Positions 53,139 through 62,462 of a stretch of 64,000 bases of DNA are shown in pieces. The notes beneath the pieces were generated by a model that made no database searches, was not told where the DNA came from, and saw only the letters and a program-made list of their open reading frames with translations. Every line of letters starts with the position of its first letter. The first letter of the stretch is position 1. The stretch spans positions 8,241 to 72,240 of the forward strand of contig JBAVYH010000006.1 of the NCBI GenBank assembly GCA_049698695.1, in the 5' to 3' direction. The DNA is from Bog-375 sp049698695 (GTDB lineage: Bacteria; Acidobacteriota; Terriglobia; Bryobacterales; Bryobacteraceae). Both the position numbers and the translations under genes were made by a program.

Positions 53139-53150
53139 TGACTTTTGTCA
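53139..53150 (-). promoter_or_regulatory. Crp/Fnr (DNR/NnrR-type) box upstream of ric
   Basis: Perfect dyad TGACAAAAGTCA on the minus strand. Its centre (53144.5) is 32 bases from a -10-like TACCCT (53115-53110). This places it at about -41.5 from a start near 53103, the class II activator position. The regulator next door at 53245 is the obvious candidate. Confidence 0.65.
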
Positions 53151-53162
53151 CGGCGCTGACGG

Positions 53163-53189
53163 GAGCCGCGACCGTAAGGGAGCGGAGCC
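53163..53189 (+). repeat. Dispersed repeat B copy near ric
   Basis: GGAGCCGCGACCGTAAGGGA followed by GCGGAGC, nearly identical to the right arm at 41543. It lies between the regulator gene and the ric promoter. Confidence 0.6.
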
Positions 53190-53244
53190 GCTACAGTTGT
53201 TACGGAACGTGGCCAAACCTCCGCCCGTTAAGCTCAGGCGGCGC

Positions 53245-53940
53245 TTATTCGGCCGGGCTCAGCTCCGCCTCAAAAGCCTTCAGATCGGGGATGACCACGC
53301 GGCGGCCTTCCAGCTTGAGCAGCCCTTCCGCCTGCAAGCGGGAGAGATTGCGGGAAACCAGCTCGCGGACGGTTCCGAGCTGCGCCGCCAGTTCCTGGTT
53401 GCTGGCCGGCAGCGAGAATTCCACGCCCCCCGCCGACGCTGTTCCCTCGCGCTGCGCCAGGCGCAATAAAAAGGACACCAGGCGGTGGCGCACGGTGGTG
53501 AAGGAAAGCTCTTCGATGATCCCTACCAGCCGCCGGAGGCGCGCGCCGACCACGCGGAGCACTTTGAGAGCAACTTCGGGGTGCGCCAGGCAAAGAGCCT
53601 GGAAATCCTGCTTCGCGACAAAAAGGAGCGTCGCGTGGTCAACCGCGGCTCCCGAAGCCGGGTAATTGCCGCCATCGAAAACCGGCACTTCAGCGACGGA
53701 ACTGCCGGGGCCATCGATGCTCAGCACCTGCTCGCGGCCGCCGGCCGAACTCTTGAAGATGCGGATGTTGCCGCACTCCACGACGTACAGTCCCGCGCAC
53801 GGCTCGCCCTCGCCGAAAACCATTTCCCCGGGCGCGAAATGGCGCGGCACGGCACGTTCGGCCAGGAATTGCAGTTCCGAATCCGTCAGGCCGGAGAAGA
53901 TGGCGACCTTCGCCAGCGTCCGCCCATAACCAGCACGCAT
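53245..53940 (-). CDS. Crp/Fnr family transcriptional regulator
   Basis: 231 residues from ATG 53940 (GTG 53949 is an alternative). The cyclic-nucleotide-like domain covers LAKVAIFSGLTDSELQFLAERAVPRHFAPGEMVFGEGEPCAGLYVVECGNIRIFKSS. The dimer helix is followed by a C-terminal winged helix: LPASNQELAAQLGTVRELVSRNLSRLQAEGLLKLEGRRVVI. Only two cysteines are visible outside the N-terminus, so it lacks the FNR 4Fe-4S set and fits the DNR/NnrR type that senses NO through heme. Upstream of, and codirectional with, the NO operon. Confidence 0.85.
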   Translation of the reverse strand: MRAGYGRTLAKVAIFSGLTDSELQFLAERAVPRHFAPGEMVFGEGEPCAGLYVVECGNIRIFKSSAGGREQVLSIDGPGSSVAEVPVFDGGNYPASGAAVDHATLLFVAKQDFQALCLAHPEVALKVLRVVGARLRRLVGIIEELSFTTVRHRLVSFLLRLAQREGTASAGGVEFSLPASNQELAAQLGTVRELVSRNLSRLQAEGLLKLEGRRVVIPDLKAFEAELSPAE

Positions 53941-54126
53941 TTCAGCCACGGAGCCTATTGTAGCGAACGCGCCGCGGATGTCCGCCGCTTTCGCGTGCCG
54001 GACCCTCGCACGCGCCGGACCCTGGTCCGTCCCCTCAAGTGCTGAAGCGATAGCTCTATCGAGTCGCACCAACGAACTTCAGCGACGGGAGATACGATGA
54101 ATGGAGTTTTCTCGAAGGGAGCAAGC

Positions 54127-54531
54127 ATGAGACGAAACGCACCGGCGCCCATCTTGACCATTGCGGTTGGGCTGCTGGTTGCAGCAGTACCACTTTCATC
54201 CCAGATGTCGAAGCCGCAGCCGTTGACTCTACCGCTCGTGTGTCCAAAAACAGATTGCTCCTTGCTGGAAGGTGCGCCGCAGACGGCGGGAATGCGCGGC
54301 GGTTTCGTCCGGCTCAAGCCCGGCGAAACGGTGGGATGGCACTCCACGGGGCAACACGAAGAAGCCTTGGTGATCCTTCACGGGGAAGGCGTGGCATTGA
54401 TCGACGGACGCCCGAAGCAAGCCTTCGCCGCACCAGCCTTAACGTATATTCCGCCTGCCACCCGCCACAACGTTCAGAACACCGGAAAAGTCCTGCTCGA
54501 ATACGTGTATGTGGTCGCGCCGGTCAAATAG
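54127..54531 (+). CDS. Exported cupin-domain protein
   Basis: 134 residues from ATG 54127, preceded by GAAGGGAG. The signal peptide is MRRNAPAPILTIAVGLLVAAVPLSSQ. The cupin part has RLKPGETVGWHSTGQHEEALVILHGEGVALIDGRP (motif 1 with two His and a Glu) and YIPPATRHNVQNTGKVLLEYVYVVAP (motif 2). It binds a divalent metal. The substrate is unknown. Divergent from the Crp/Fnr gene. Confidence 0.82.
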   Translation: MRRNAPAPILTIAVGLLVAAVPLSSQMSKPQPLTLPLVCPKTDCSLLEGAPQTAGMRGGFVRLKPGETVGWHSTGQHEEALVILHGEGVALIDGRPKQAFAAPALTYIPPATRHNVQNTGKVLLEYVYVVAPVK

Positions 54532-54656
54532 GGGAGTCGAACGGCGGGCCGGGCATGCCCGCGATACGGCAAAGCATAGCCTCGGCGGTTCGTATCGCGC
54601 GCCGCGACAATTTGCCGCACGCGGCGCCCTGCCCCGCGCCACTATACTGACAAGCA

Positions 54657-56113
54657 GTGCCACTTCGTCGGAATCGCATCCTGCCAGCGGCGTGTCTCTG
54701 CCTGTTGACGTTCCCGACAATCGGCGCCGCCCAAGGCGTCATCCGCGGTGTGGTGCACGATCCCGCACACCGGCCCATCGCGGGGGCGGAGGTGGTGGTC
54801 GCCCCTGCTGCCGAACCAGCTCGAAGCGAAAGAATGCAGTCGAACGCCGACGGCGAGTTCCACTTCGACAACCTGTGCCCAACGATTTCGATCTCGAGGC
54901 TTCCGGCATTCGCGACCTCGATCTGGAAAGGAATTATCTGGGCGGATTCCATTGGACCCACGAATTTTCCAGCGGCTGGCTGCTGACGGTTACACCCAGC
55001 TACCACTTCAACGGCGCGCACTACGGAGGAGGGCCGCTAGACAATCCCTTCATCCTCGACGATAACCAGCGGTCGAGTTGCGTGGGTGGCGAGGCGGCGT
55101 TGCAGATGAAAAAGAAGCGGAACAACCTGCGCGTGGGCGTCGATTTCTGGGGCCAGCATGACGATGCGTTCTTCGAGCTGACCGCCAATCCGGGCGGCGG
55201 GGTGTTTACGCAGGACGAGTTACATTGGGCGCATTCGAGCACGGCCTATGCGGACGATCAATACCAGCCCACCCCGTATCTGACGCTGAACCTGGGGATC
55301 CGCCTCACCCGCTATGGCGGGCTGATGAATGAGAACGCCGCCAGCCCGCAGTTGGGCGCCGCCATCCGCATCCCGCGCCTGAACTGGACCCTGCATGGTT
55401 ACTACGCGTATTACTATCAGCCGCCGCCGCTCGACAGCCTGGCTGGTCCGTCGCTCCAATTTGCCCAAGCTCAAGGATACGGATTCGTTCCGCTTTCCGG
55501 CGAGCGCGACATCCAGCACGACTTCGGCGTGACCATTCCGCTGCGCGGTTGGACGCTCGACAGCGACAACTTCCACACCAGCGCGCGCAATTTCCTCGAT
55601 CACGACGTGATCGGCGATTCGGGCATCTTCATTCCGTTGTCCGATCTGGGCGCCATCATCAGCGGCACGGAGGTCTCCCTCCGTTCGCCGCGCCTGTTCC
55701 AGCGCGCGCAATGGCGTGTCGCCTGGTCGAATCAAATCGCCCAAGGGATCGGGCCGATCACCGGCGGACTGCTCGAGGAGGCGCCGTCCGGAAACTTCCT
55801 GCTCGATCACGACCAGCGGAACACCGTGACTTCTGTGCTCTCGCTGAGCCTTCCCGGCAACCTCTGGGCGACGCCGGTCTGCCAGTTCGGATCGGGATTT
55901 CTCAATGGCGACGGCCCCGCGCACCTGCCGCCGCACTGGACCTTCGATCTGGCGCTGGGCAAGCAGTTTCGCGAGGCGTGGACGGTTTCAGCCAACGCCG
56001 TGAACATCGCTAACACGCGCTATCTTCTCGATACCAGCAACACTTTCGGCGGCACGCATTTCATCAACCCACGCCAGCTTTACGTGGAGCTGCGTTACCG
56101 TTTTCATTTCTGA
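54657..56113 (+). pseudogene. Decayed TonB-dependent receptor (internal deletion plus frameshift)
   Basis: Starts in one frame with a signal peptide (MPLRRNRILPAACLCLLTFPTIGAAQ) and a carboxypeptidase regulatory-like domain (GVIRGVVHDPAHRPIAGAEVVVAP ... NADGEFHFDNL). Near 54875 the frame changes and the sequence jumps directly into beta-barrel strands (NYLGGFHWTHEFSSGWLLTVTPSYHF ... FINPRQLYVELRYRFHF at the terminal aromatic). The whole plug and the first strands are missing. An intact receptor would be about 700-1000 residues. It could not work as a transporter. Confidence 0.75.
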
Positions 56114-56153
56114 GCGCTCGCGGAAACTTGAAGGAACCGCCGGCGCCATACGG

Positions 56154-57422
56154 TCAGGAGAAGCTGTAAGTGCCGGCCGCGTCGTCCCAGGTCACTCTCT
56201 TCTGGTTGCGGTACGCAAGCGTGGCCATATGCCCGGAAATGGCGGCCTGCTGGCCTACCGTCGGTGGCGCAATCACCTTCTCGTTGCCAAGCACGGCTTG
56301 AATGAAATTGCGGAAATGGTTGTTGACGCCGTCGGCTTCGCCGAAATCGGCCTTGCCGTTGAGGTGAATCGGCTTGCGGGCGGCGATGGCGGCCGGCGCC
56401 TTGCCGTGGAAGGTTTCGGCAGTGAAGTACAGGTCCTGCCGGTTCATCACTTCGATGGTGCCCTCGTTGCCGCAAACCTGTTCGCCGTAGCCGTAATGAT
56501 CGTTACCGAAAAAGCAACTGTAGTTGATGTGAAAGTTGTCGCCGTATTCGTAAATGGCGCTGAGGGTGTCGGGCACGTCGCGGTCGTCGTGCCAGCGGTA
56601 AATGCCGCCCGAGGCCACGCAGGTCTTCGGTGTGGTCCGGTTGAGCATGAAGTTGACGATGTCGGTCTGGTGCACCAGCAGGTCGGTGGAAATACCGCCG
56701 GAATAGTCCCAGTAGAGGCGCCACTGGAAGTACCGCTCCGGGCTCCAGCTTCGCTTGGGCGCGCTTCCCAAGAAGCGATTCCAGTCGGTGTTTGCCGGCG
56801 TGGCTTGTGGCGGGATCGTGTATCGCCATGCCGGGTCGTTGGGCAGCGAGTTGCGGTACCAGAAAGCGCGCACATATTGCACCGGGCCGACCATGCCCTG
56901 GTCGATAAGTTCCTTGGCCTTTTTGTAGAGCGATGAGCTGCGGTTCTGCGTGCCCACCTGCACCACTTTGCCCGACTGCTCCCATGCGCGCACAATTTCG
57001 AAGCCCTCCTCGATGGTGTGCGCCAGCGGCTTTTCGATATATACGTGCTTGCCCGCCTGCAGCGCCGCCACGGTCATATCGCGATGCAGGTGTTCGGGCG
57101 TCATGATGAACACCGCGTCCACGTTGCGGTCTGCCAGAAGGTCGTGATAATCCAGGTACACGGCGGGCTCATTTCCCCAGATGGTTTTCATGCGATCTTT
57201 GGCGCGCGCAATGTAGCCCTGGTAGGTATCGCACAGGGCGGTGATCGTGACATCGTTGGGCGCAGCCGTGTGCAGCCACTGCAGGGCCGCGTAACCACGC
57301 GTGCCCACGCCGATCCAGCCGATGTTGATCTTTTGATTGGCGCCATGCGCCGAAATGAGGGCGGGACCGGCGGCCAGCGCGGCCGTCTTCAGAAAACTAC
57401 GCCGGTTGACTTCAGCGGACAT
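56154..57422 (-). CDS. Gfo/Idh/MocA family oxidoreductase, Tat-exported
   Basis: 422 residues. A twin-arginine signal is present (NRRSFLKTAALAAGPALISAHG), so it would be folded in the cytosol and exported. The Rossmann part is INIGWIGVGTRGYAALQWL, followed by YLDYHDLLADRNVDAVFIMTPEHLHRDMTVAALQAGKHVYIEKPLAHTIEEG with the family EKP motif. The C-terminal half shows substrate-domain sequence WDYSGGISTDLLVHQTDIVNFML (H-Q-x-D). It probably acts on a sugar or inositol derivative with bound NAD(P). It is convergent with the TonB remnant and alone. Confidence 0.88.
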   Translation of the reverse strand: MSAEVNRRSFLKTAALAAGPALISAHGANQKINIGWIGVGTRGYAALQWLHTAAPNDVTITALCDTYQGYIARAKDRMKTIWGNEPAVYLDYHDLLADRNVDAVFIMTPEHLHRDMTVAALQAGKHVYIEKPLAHTIEEGFEIVRAWEQSGKVVQVGTQNRSSSLYKKAKELIDQGMVGPVQYVRAFWYRNSLPNDPAWRYTIPPQATPANTDWNRFLGSAPKRSWSPERYFQWRLYWDYSGGISTDLLVHQTDIVNFMLNRTTPKTCVASGGIYRWHDDRDVPDTLSAIYEYGDNFHINYSCFFGNDHYGYGEQVCGNEGTIEVMNRQDLYFTAETFHGKAPAAIAARKPIHLNGKADFGEADGVNNHFRNFIQAVLGNEKVIAPPTVGQQAAISGHMATLAYRNQKRVTWDDAAGTYSFS

Positions 57423-57688
57423 GGATCGAACCTCCGGTTAGATTGCGAATTTCATGATATCAAGAGCCGGACGCACCGCATGGGCGGGATGCCCGTTGCG
57501 AGCGTGCGAAATGTGGAACAGAGGGTAATGTCCTGGGAGGCTCTCGCTTGGGGCTACGGTCTTTGTAAACGCGGCAGGCAAAGAACCGGCGGCAGAGAAA
57601 ACGCGCCGCTACAGAAGCTACCGCGAAAATGCGGAAACTTCCGGAGCCGGCCGGGCGGCCGGCGCGGACGCGAGAGTCCGCCCGACAC
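57423..57688. other. Intergenic region
   Basis: 266 bases without a gene. It is rich in short palindromic GC elements (GCATGGGCGGGATGCCC; GCGGCAGGC) but I see no promoter or family repeat. Confidence 0.35.
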
Positions 57689-58057
57689 TCAAGCGGCGCT
57701 GGCTGCGCCGGGGCCTCGCGACGCCGCCAGTTTCGCGCTGCCAGCGGGCCGTGCGGAGGGAGGTACGAGCGACGATGCCGAGTAGGCTGCCTTGATTTTC
57801 ACAACCAGATCGGGACCGAACATTTCCACCAGTTGGAGAAAAGCAGCCACCGGCTCCCGCGCTTCCTTCAACTGGGAGACGGCCTCGGGCAATCCCGGCC
57901 GTCCCACTGCTTCGGCTGCGCTCTCCACCGTACGGAGCGAGATACTCGTATAGCCAAAGACGCCATCCGAGTTCCATGGTCCCATGCGGCGCACATCCGG
58001 TCCGAAGCGTCTTTCCAGGCGCTGCAGATCGTCTTCCGGAATAACGATGATATTCAT
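57689..58057 (-). CDS. Small protein of unknown function
   Basis: 122 residues. The conserved-looking part is MNIIVIPEDDLQRLERRFGPDVRRMGPWNSDGVFGYTSISLRTVESAAEAVGRPGLPEAVSQLKEAREPVAAFLQLVEMFGPDLVVKIKAAY, alternating short strands and helices. The C-terminal 30 residues are low complexity (Ala/Pro/Gly). Its start overlaps the previous gene by 4 bases, so it is translated together with the receiver-like protein. Function not recognised. Confidence 0.6.
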   Translation of the reverse strand: MNIIVIPEDDLQRLERRFGPDVRRMGPWNSDGVFGYTSISLRTVESAAEAVGRPGLPEAVSQLKEAREPVAAFLQLVEMFGPDLVVKIKAAYSASSLVPPSARPAGSAKLAASRGPGAASAA

Positions 58058-58536
58058 GCGGCGTTACCCCCGGCTCTGCGCGTCCTTTCAGCCTGGAACC
58101 GAAACTGGTGCTGCCACAAGCTCCAGGCCGAAGTGACCGTGCGAATCACTTCCTCGTTATTGAACGGCCTCGCCAACACATGGTAGCCGCCCAGGTTGAG
58201 AACCTCGGCCCACATTCGCTCGTCGGCGCCGCGCGAGGTCACGATCACCGGCGGCGGCGCCGACAGGCGCTCCGCGAAGTCCAGCAACTCCTTCCACGAG
58301 CCCGACGCCAAGTCATGCTCGCAGATCACAATCGCAATGCGGCCCTGCTGCAAAACGCTCTTCGCCGCCGAGATCGTACTTCTGGCTGTCATGGTGAACG
58401 CCAGATCGGGATACAGCGTCGGTCTTGGGCTGGAAAAAATGTCTTGCAGGAGGAAGTGGTCTTCCTCAGCCGAACTCACGGAAAGCACGGCGATGGTATG
58501 CGCTGCGGGTTTGCGAATTGATCCAGGGGTTGTCAT
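58054..58536 (-). CDS. Receiver-like protein lacking the phosphoacceptor aspartate
   Basis: 160 residues with the CheY-like pattern: IAVLSVSSAEEDHFLLQDIF (acidic pair EED), IAIVICEHDLASGSWKELLDF, PPVIVTSRGADERMWAEVLNLGGYHVLARPF. The position of the phosphoacceptor (VI-L-D-x) is Glu (VICE), so it may be a fixed active-like form or respond in another way. The switch lysine is an Arg. Such atypical stand-alone receivers are frequent in acidobacteria. It is coupled to the gene at 57689. Confidence 0.7.
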   Translation of the reverse strand: MTTPGSIRKPAAHTIAVLSVSSAEEDHFLLQDIFSSPRPTLYPDLAFTMTARSTISAAKSVLQQGRIAIVICEHDLASGSWKELLDFAERLSAPPPVIVTSRGADERMWAEVLNLGGYHVLARPFNNEEVIRTVTSAWSLWQHQFRFQAERTRRAGGNAA

Positions 58537-58794
58537 CGGTCACTACTTTCGGTCGCAAGCGGTCTCGCCATTCACGATAGTTCTATGAGTTCTGATAACT
58601 TCGGGGCTGTATTAAGGTTAAGCCAAGTTAATGAGGACCGCAAGAGTAACTTTGGCTAATCTAATAGCCCTTTTGGATCATGTGGACCGGGTTGCCCTCT
58701 AAGCCGAGTTCCTTCGGTTTTGAGCACCGGCCCACGGACATCGTCGTCAACCACCGTTTTTTGAGCAAATGCCATGGTTTGGGCAGCGGCCCCG
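58537..58794. other. Intergenic region
   Basis: 258 bases of unusually AT-rich sequence for this window (TTCTGATAACTTCGGGGCTG, AAGTTAATGAGG). It holds no gene I can support; it probably contains promoters for the leftward receiver genes. Confidence 0.35.
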
Positions 58795-59460
58795 TCAAAC
58801 AACTCCGGTGCCCGACTGCGGCACCGTTTCCATAACCGGCGACATCAGCAACCCCTTTTCCTTCAGCCCCGAGAGCGCTAGACCGTAGCGGCCGCGGATG
58901 CCGGTCTTTTCGAAGATATGCTTCAAGTGGATCTTTACGGTACCGATGCGGATGCCAAGCTCGCTGGCGATGTCCTTGTTCTTGAGGCCGCGCTCGACCA
59001 GTTCCATGACCTCGAGTTCCCTGCCCGTCAGCGGTGACCGGGCGGCGCGATAGGGCCGTTCCCTTTCCCACATCATGGAATCGTCCATCCAGGAACCGCC
59101 TGCCGCCACAGCGCGCACGCACGCCATCACCGAATCCAGCTTGGAAGTCTTACGAATGACGCCGGCCGCCCCGGCTTGCAAGATGCGCAAAGCTTCGGAT
59201 TCCGACAGCGACGCGCCCCACACAATCACCGCCGGCCGCTGATCCATCTGGCGTAATGTGAACAGCCAATCGAGCACGGCGTGGATGCCGAGCGCCTTGT
59301 CCACCAGCAATAGGGCCGGCTGCAACTCCCGCACGGCGTACATGCCGTCCGCCAGAGTGCTTTCCGCCGCGACAACGCGCAACTCCTCTGTCGATTCCAA
59401 AAGGCCCCGCAGACCTTCGATGGCAATCGGCTCTGTATCGCAAACCGCAATGGTTACCAA
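58795..59460 (-). CDS. NarL/LuxR-type response regulator
   Basis: 221 residues. The receiver has VTIAVCDTEPIAIEGLRGLL (acidic site), the phosphoacceptor in ALLLVDKALG, and VIRKTSKLDSVM with the conserved lysine. The C-terminal LuxR HTH is SPLTGRELEVMELVERGLKNKDIASELGIRIGTVKIHLKHIFEKTGIRGRYGLALSGLK. No histidine kinase is adjacent; the receiver pair upstream at 58054 reads the same way. It should bind DNA as a dimer after phosphorylation. Confidence 0.92.
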   Translation of the reverse strand: MVTIAVCDTEPIAIEGLRGLLESTEELRVVAAESTLADGMYAVRELQPALLLVDKALGIHAVLDWLFTLRQMDQRPAVIVWGASLSESEALRILQAGAAGVIRKTSKLDSVMACVRAVAAGGSWMDDSMMWERERPYRAARSPLTGRELEVMELVERGLKNKDIASELGIRIGTVKIHLKHIFEKTGIRGRYGLALSGLKEKGLLMSPVMETVPQSGTGVV

Positions 59461-59660
59461 GAATTCCCCTTTGCCGGCATGGATTTGCCACGCCTCAAGT
59501 TTCTTTATCGGCGCAAACGGCTGAAACCTTTACCGGATGGTTCGGCGTGTCTCCGGCGGCAGAGCAAGCCGCTTTTCGCCGGAATCGGGCGCTCCCGCAC
59601 TCCGGCCTCGTGTCAGATCAGCCAAGATAAAGGTTTAGTGGCGGTGGGGAAAAGGGGATC

Positions 59661-60245
59661 TCACAAATTAACAAGCGTGCTGCCAAGCCGATATTCCGCC
59701 AGATCGAGCCAGCGGTCGCTGATGGTGTTTTGCACAAATACGGCGCGCTCGGCCCGGAAGCGGCGCTCGCCGCGGAACTCCCGCCACCGCCGCTTGGCCA
59801 GTTCGAGCACATCCGCAATGGCCTGGCGGGGAAGATCCTGCGCCAGAGTCACATGAGGGTGGTAAGCGAACGGCTCCTTAAAAGCCAGCGAGTTGGCACT
59901 CATCGCTTCGTGTATGTCGCACAATTCCGCAGCCCCGGCGCCAACTTCGAGGTAAATCACGTCGGTGACCGGAAATGTCCTGATTCCGGTCAGTTCCACG
60001 TCAAAGGGTGCGCGGCGTTCGAGCGTGCTGCAAACCTCGGCCCAGGCCTGCCGCCACTCGCCCGCCAGGGGGCGCGGCGGCAACAAACTGACGTGGGCGC
60101 GAGGGTCGTCATGAGGCACCAGTTCGCGCCGCAGTTGGTCGAGAAACTCCCCGAGCGGAGCCGGAATGTAGGTGACCAGGGCGAAGACGTTCAGCCATTC
60201 TTCGGCCGGGACGTGGCCCGGCGGCCCGTTCGGATCAAAACTCAT
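59661..60245 (-). CDS. 2'-5' RNA ligase/2H phosphoesterase-like protein
   Basis: 194 residues with the two 2H motifs: DPRAHVSLLPPRP (HxS at about residue 51) and EPFAYHPHVTLAQDLP (HxT near residue 128). This is the hallmark of the 2H superfamily. ALVTYIPAPLGEFLDQLRREL and VTDVIYLEVGAGAAELCDIHEAM fit its core. It may hydrolyse cyclic phosphates or join RNA ends. Divergent from the M3 peptidase, with 91 bases between. Confidence 0.8.
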   Translation of the reverse strand: MSFDPNGPPGHVPAEEWLNVFALVTYIPAPLGEFLDQLRRELVPHDDPRAHVSLLPPRPLAGEWRQAWAEVCSTLERRAPFDVELTGIRTFPVTDVIYLEVGAGAAELCDIHEAMSANSLAFKEPFAYHPHVTLAQDLPRQAIADVLELAKRRWREFRGERRFRAERAVFVQNTISDRWLDLAEYRLGSTLVNL

Positions 60246-60336
60246 TGCTTCTCACCATTCTAGAGGGTTTGCGGGCCCGATTGTGCGCCCTCGCACGCAA
60301 CTCGCGTCCGGCGCGGATCCTGATACCCTCAAGAAG

Positions 60337-62385
60337 ATGCCGCCCGCCAACGATCCCAATCCTCTTCTATCGCCTCAGTTTCGCGTGCCGTTCGACCGCA
60401 TCCGCGCCGAACACGTTGCCCCGGCCACGGAGGAACTCTTGTGCCAGGCACGCGAAAGTCTGGAAGCGGTAGCCGCCACAGGCGGCCCGCGCACCTTCGC
60501 CAATACCCTGCGCAGCCTCGACGAATTGTCCGAGCCGCTCGAATATGCCATCGGCGTGGTGCGCCATCTGGAGGCCGTCGCCACCTACCCGGAGCTGCGA
60601 GCCGCCTATAGCGCCGCGCAGCCGCAAGTCAGCGCTTTTTATTCCGGCATCCCGCTTCATGCCGGCCTTTGGCGCGCCGTGCAGGATTTTGCCGCCACTG
60701 ACGAAGCACACCGCCTGGAAGGCGAGCGGCGGCGCCTCCTCACCAAGACGATCGACAACTTCCGCCGTCACGGCGCCAACCTGGACCCGGAAGGCAAGAA
60801 ACGGCTGGAAGCGCTGGATGTGGAGCTGACCCGGCTCACCATCAAGTTCGCCGAAAACGTGCTCGATTCCACCAACGCCTTCGAGCTGATCATCGCCGAC
60901 CCTGCCGGGCTCGCCGGCTTGCCGCCCACCGCCGTGGCCGCTGCCCGTGAGAGCGCCGCGCGCAAAGGCCGCGAGGGTTGGCGCTTCACCCTCCATGCAC
61001 CCGATTATTTCGCGGTGATGACTTACCTGGACGATGCCGCCGTCCGCCGCCAAGTGTACGAAGCTTACACCGTGCGTGCCACCGAGGCCGGGCGCGACAA
61101 CCGCCCGCTCATCGCGCGCATTCTGGAGGTGCGCAGCGAGAAGGCGCGTCTGCTGGGCTACAAAGACTTCGCCGACCTGGTGCTGGAAGATCGCATGGCG
61201 CACGATGGCGCGCACGCGCTCACCTTCCTCGACGATCTGAAAGTGAAGACCGAGGCCCGTTTCCGCGACGAGAATCGCGAGCTGCTCGAATTCCGGCGGT
61301 CCATCGAAGGCCCCTCCGCCCCAGAACTGGCGGGCTGGGATGTGGCCTACTATGCGGAAAAGCAGCGCGCCGCGCTTTACGATTTCGATGAGGAGGCCCT
61401 GCGGCCGTACTTCCCCCTGGAACAGGCGGTGGCGGGATTGTTCGAGCTGGTGCATCGCCTGTACGGCCTGCGCATCGAGCCCCAATCCGGCACGCCGGTG
61501 TGGGACGACGCCGTGCGCTACTACAACGTCCACGACGAAAACGGCGAATTCCTGGGCGGCTTCTACACCGACTGGTTCCCGCGCGAAAACAAACGCGGCG
61601 GCGCCTGGATGGATGCGCTGATCACCGGCGGCCCGGACGGCGCGAAATTCCGCCCGCATCTGGGCCTGGTTTGCGGCAACCTGACGCCGCCGGTGGGTGG
61701 CAAGCCGGCGCTGCTTACGCACCGCGAAGTGGAAACCATCTTCCACGAATTCGGCCACCTGCTGCACCACCTGCTGAGCCGGGTGGAAGCACGCGGCCTG
61801 GCCGGCACCAACGTCGCCTGGGATTTCGTCGAGCTGCCGTCGCAGATCATGGAGAACTGGTGCTGGGAACGCGAATCGCTCGATCTGTTCGCGCGCCACT
61901 GGGAAACCGGCCAGCCGGTGCCCGACGAATTATTTCAAAAAATGAAGCGGGCGCGTACTTTTCGTGCCGCCAACGCGCAGATGCGGCAGCTCGGATTCGG
62001 CTATATCGACCTGCTGCTCCACGTGCAGTACTCGGCCGCGCGCGATGGCGACGCGGTGGAGTACACGCGCCGCATCTTGCAGGAGTTCAGCCCCGCGCCG
62101 CTCCCGCCCGCCCATGCCACCATCGCGGCTTTCACGCACTTATTCGCCAGCCCGGTGGGTTACGGCGCAGGGTATTACTCCTACAAGTGGGCCGAAGTTC
62201 TGGAGGCCGACGCGTTCACACGCTTCCGCGACCGCGGCATCTTCAGCCGCGAAGTCGGCGGCGAATTCCGGCGCCACATCCTCTCCCGGGGCGACAGCGC
62301 CGACCCTGCCGAGCTATACCGCGCCTTCATGGGCCGAGACCCCGACCCGCAAGCGCTGCTGATCAGGAACGGGCTGGCGAGGTGA
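60337..62385 (+). CDS. M3 family zinc oligopeptidase (oligopeptidase A-like)
   Basis: 682 residues from ATG 60337. The zinc site is HREVETIFHEFGHLLHHLLSR (HExxH with a downstream Glu in ENWCWERESL). The typical N-terminal helical region has LLSPQFRVPFDRIRAEHVAPATEELL and the barrel-closing segment has GYYSYKWAEVLEADAFTRF. It degrades short peptides in the cytosol, including signal-peptide fragments. The ORF extends upstream to 60172, but that part is not conserved. Confidence 0.93.
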   Translation: MPPANDPNPLLSPQFRVPFDRIRAEHVAPATEELLCQARESLEAVAATGGPRTFANTLRSLDELSEPLEYAIGVVRHLEAVATYPELRAAYSAAQPQVSAFYSGIPLHAGLWRAVQDFAATDEAHRLEGERRRLLTKTIDNFRRHGANLDPEGKKRLEALDVELTRLTIKFAENVLDSTNAFELIIADPAGLAGLPPTAVAAARESAARKGREGWRFTLHAPDYFAVMTYLDDAAVRRQVYEAYTVRATEAGRDNRPLIARILEVRSEKARLLGYKDFADLVLEDRMAHDGAHALTFLDDLKVKTEARFRDENRELLEFRRSIEGPSAPELAGWDVAYYAEKQRAALYDFDEEALRPYFPLEQAVAGLFELVHRLYGLRIEPQSGTPVWDDAVRYYNVHDENGEFLGGFYTDWFPRENKRGGAWMDALITGGPDGAKFRPHLGLVCGNLTPPVGGKPALLTHREVETIFHEFGHLLHHLLSRVEARGLAGTNVAWDFVELPSQIMENWCWERESLDLFARHWETGQPVPDELFQKMKRARTFRAANAQMRQLGFGYIDLLLHVQYSAARDGDAVEYTRRILQEFSPAPLPPAHATIAAFTHLFASPVGYGAGYYSYKWAEVLEADAFTRFRDRGIFSREVGGEFRRHILSRGDSADPAELYRAFMGRDPDPQALLIRNGLAR

Positions 62386-62462
62386 CAGGACGCGGCAGGA
62401 GCGCGGAGCGGCGTTGGCGCGCTCCCGGGTGGCGAATACGTTCCGTCTGTCCCCCGGTTTCC

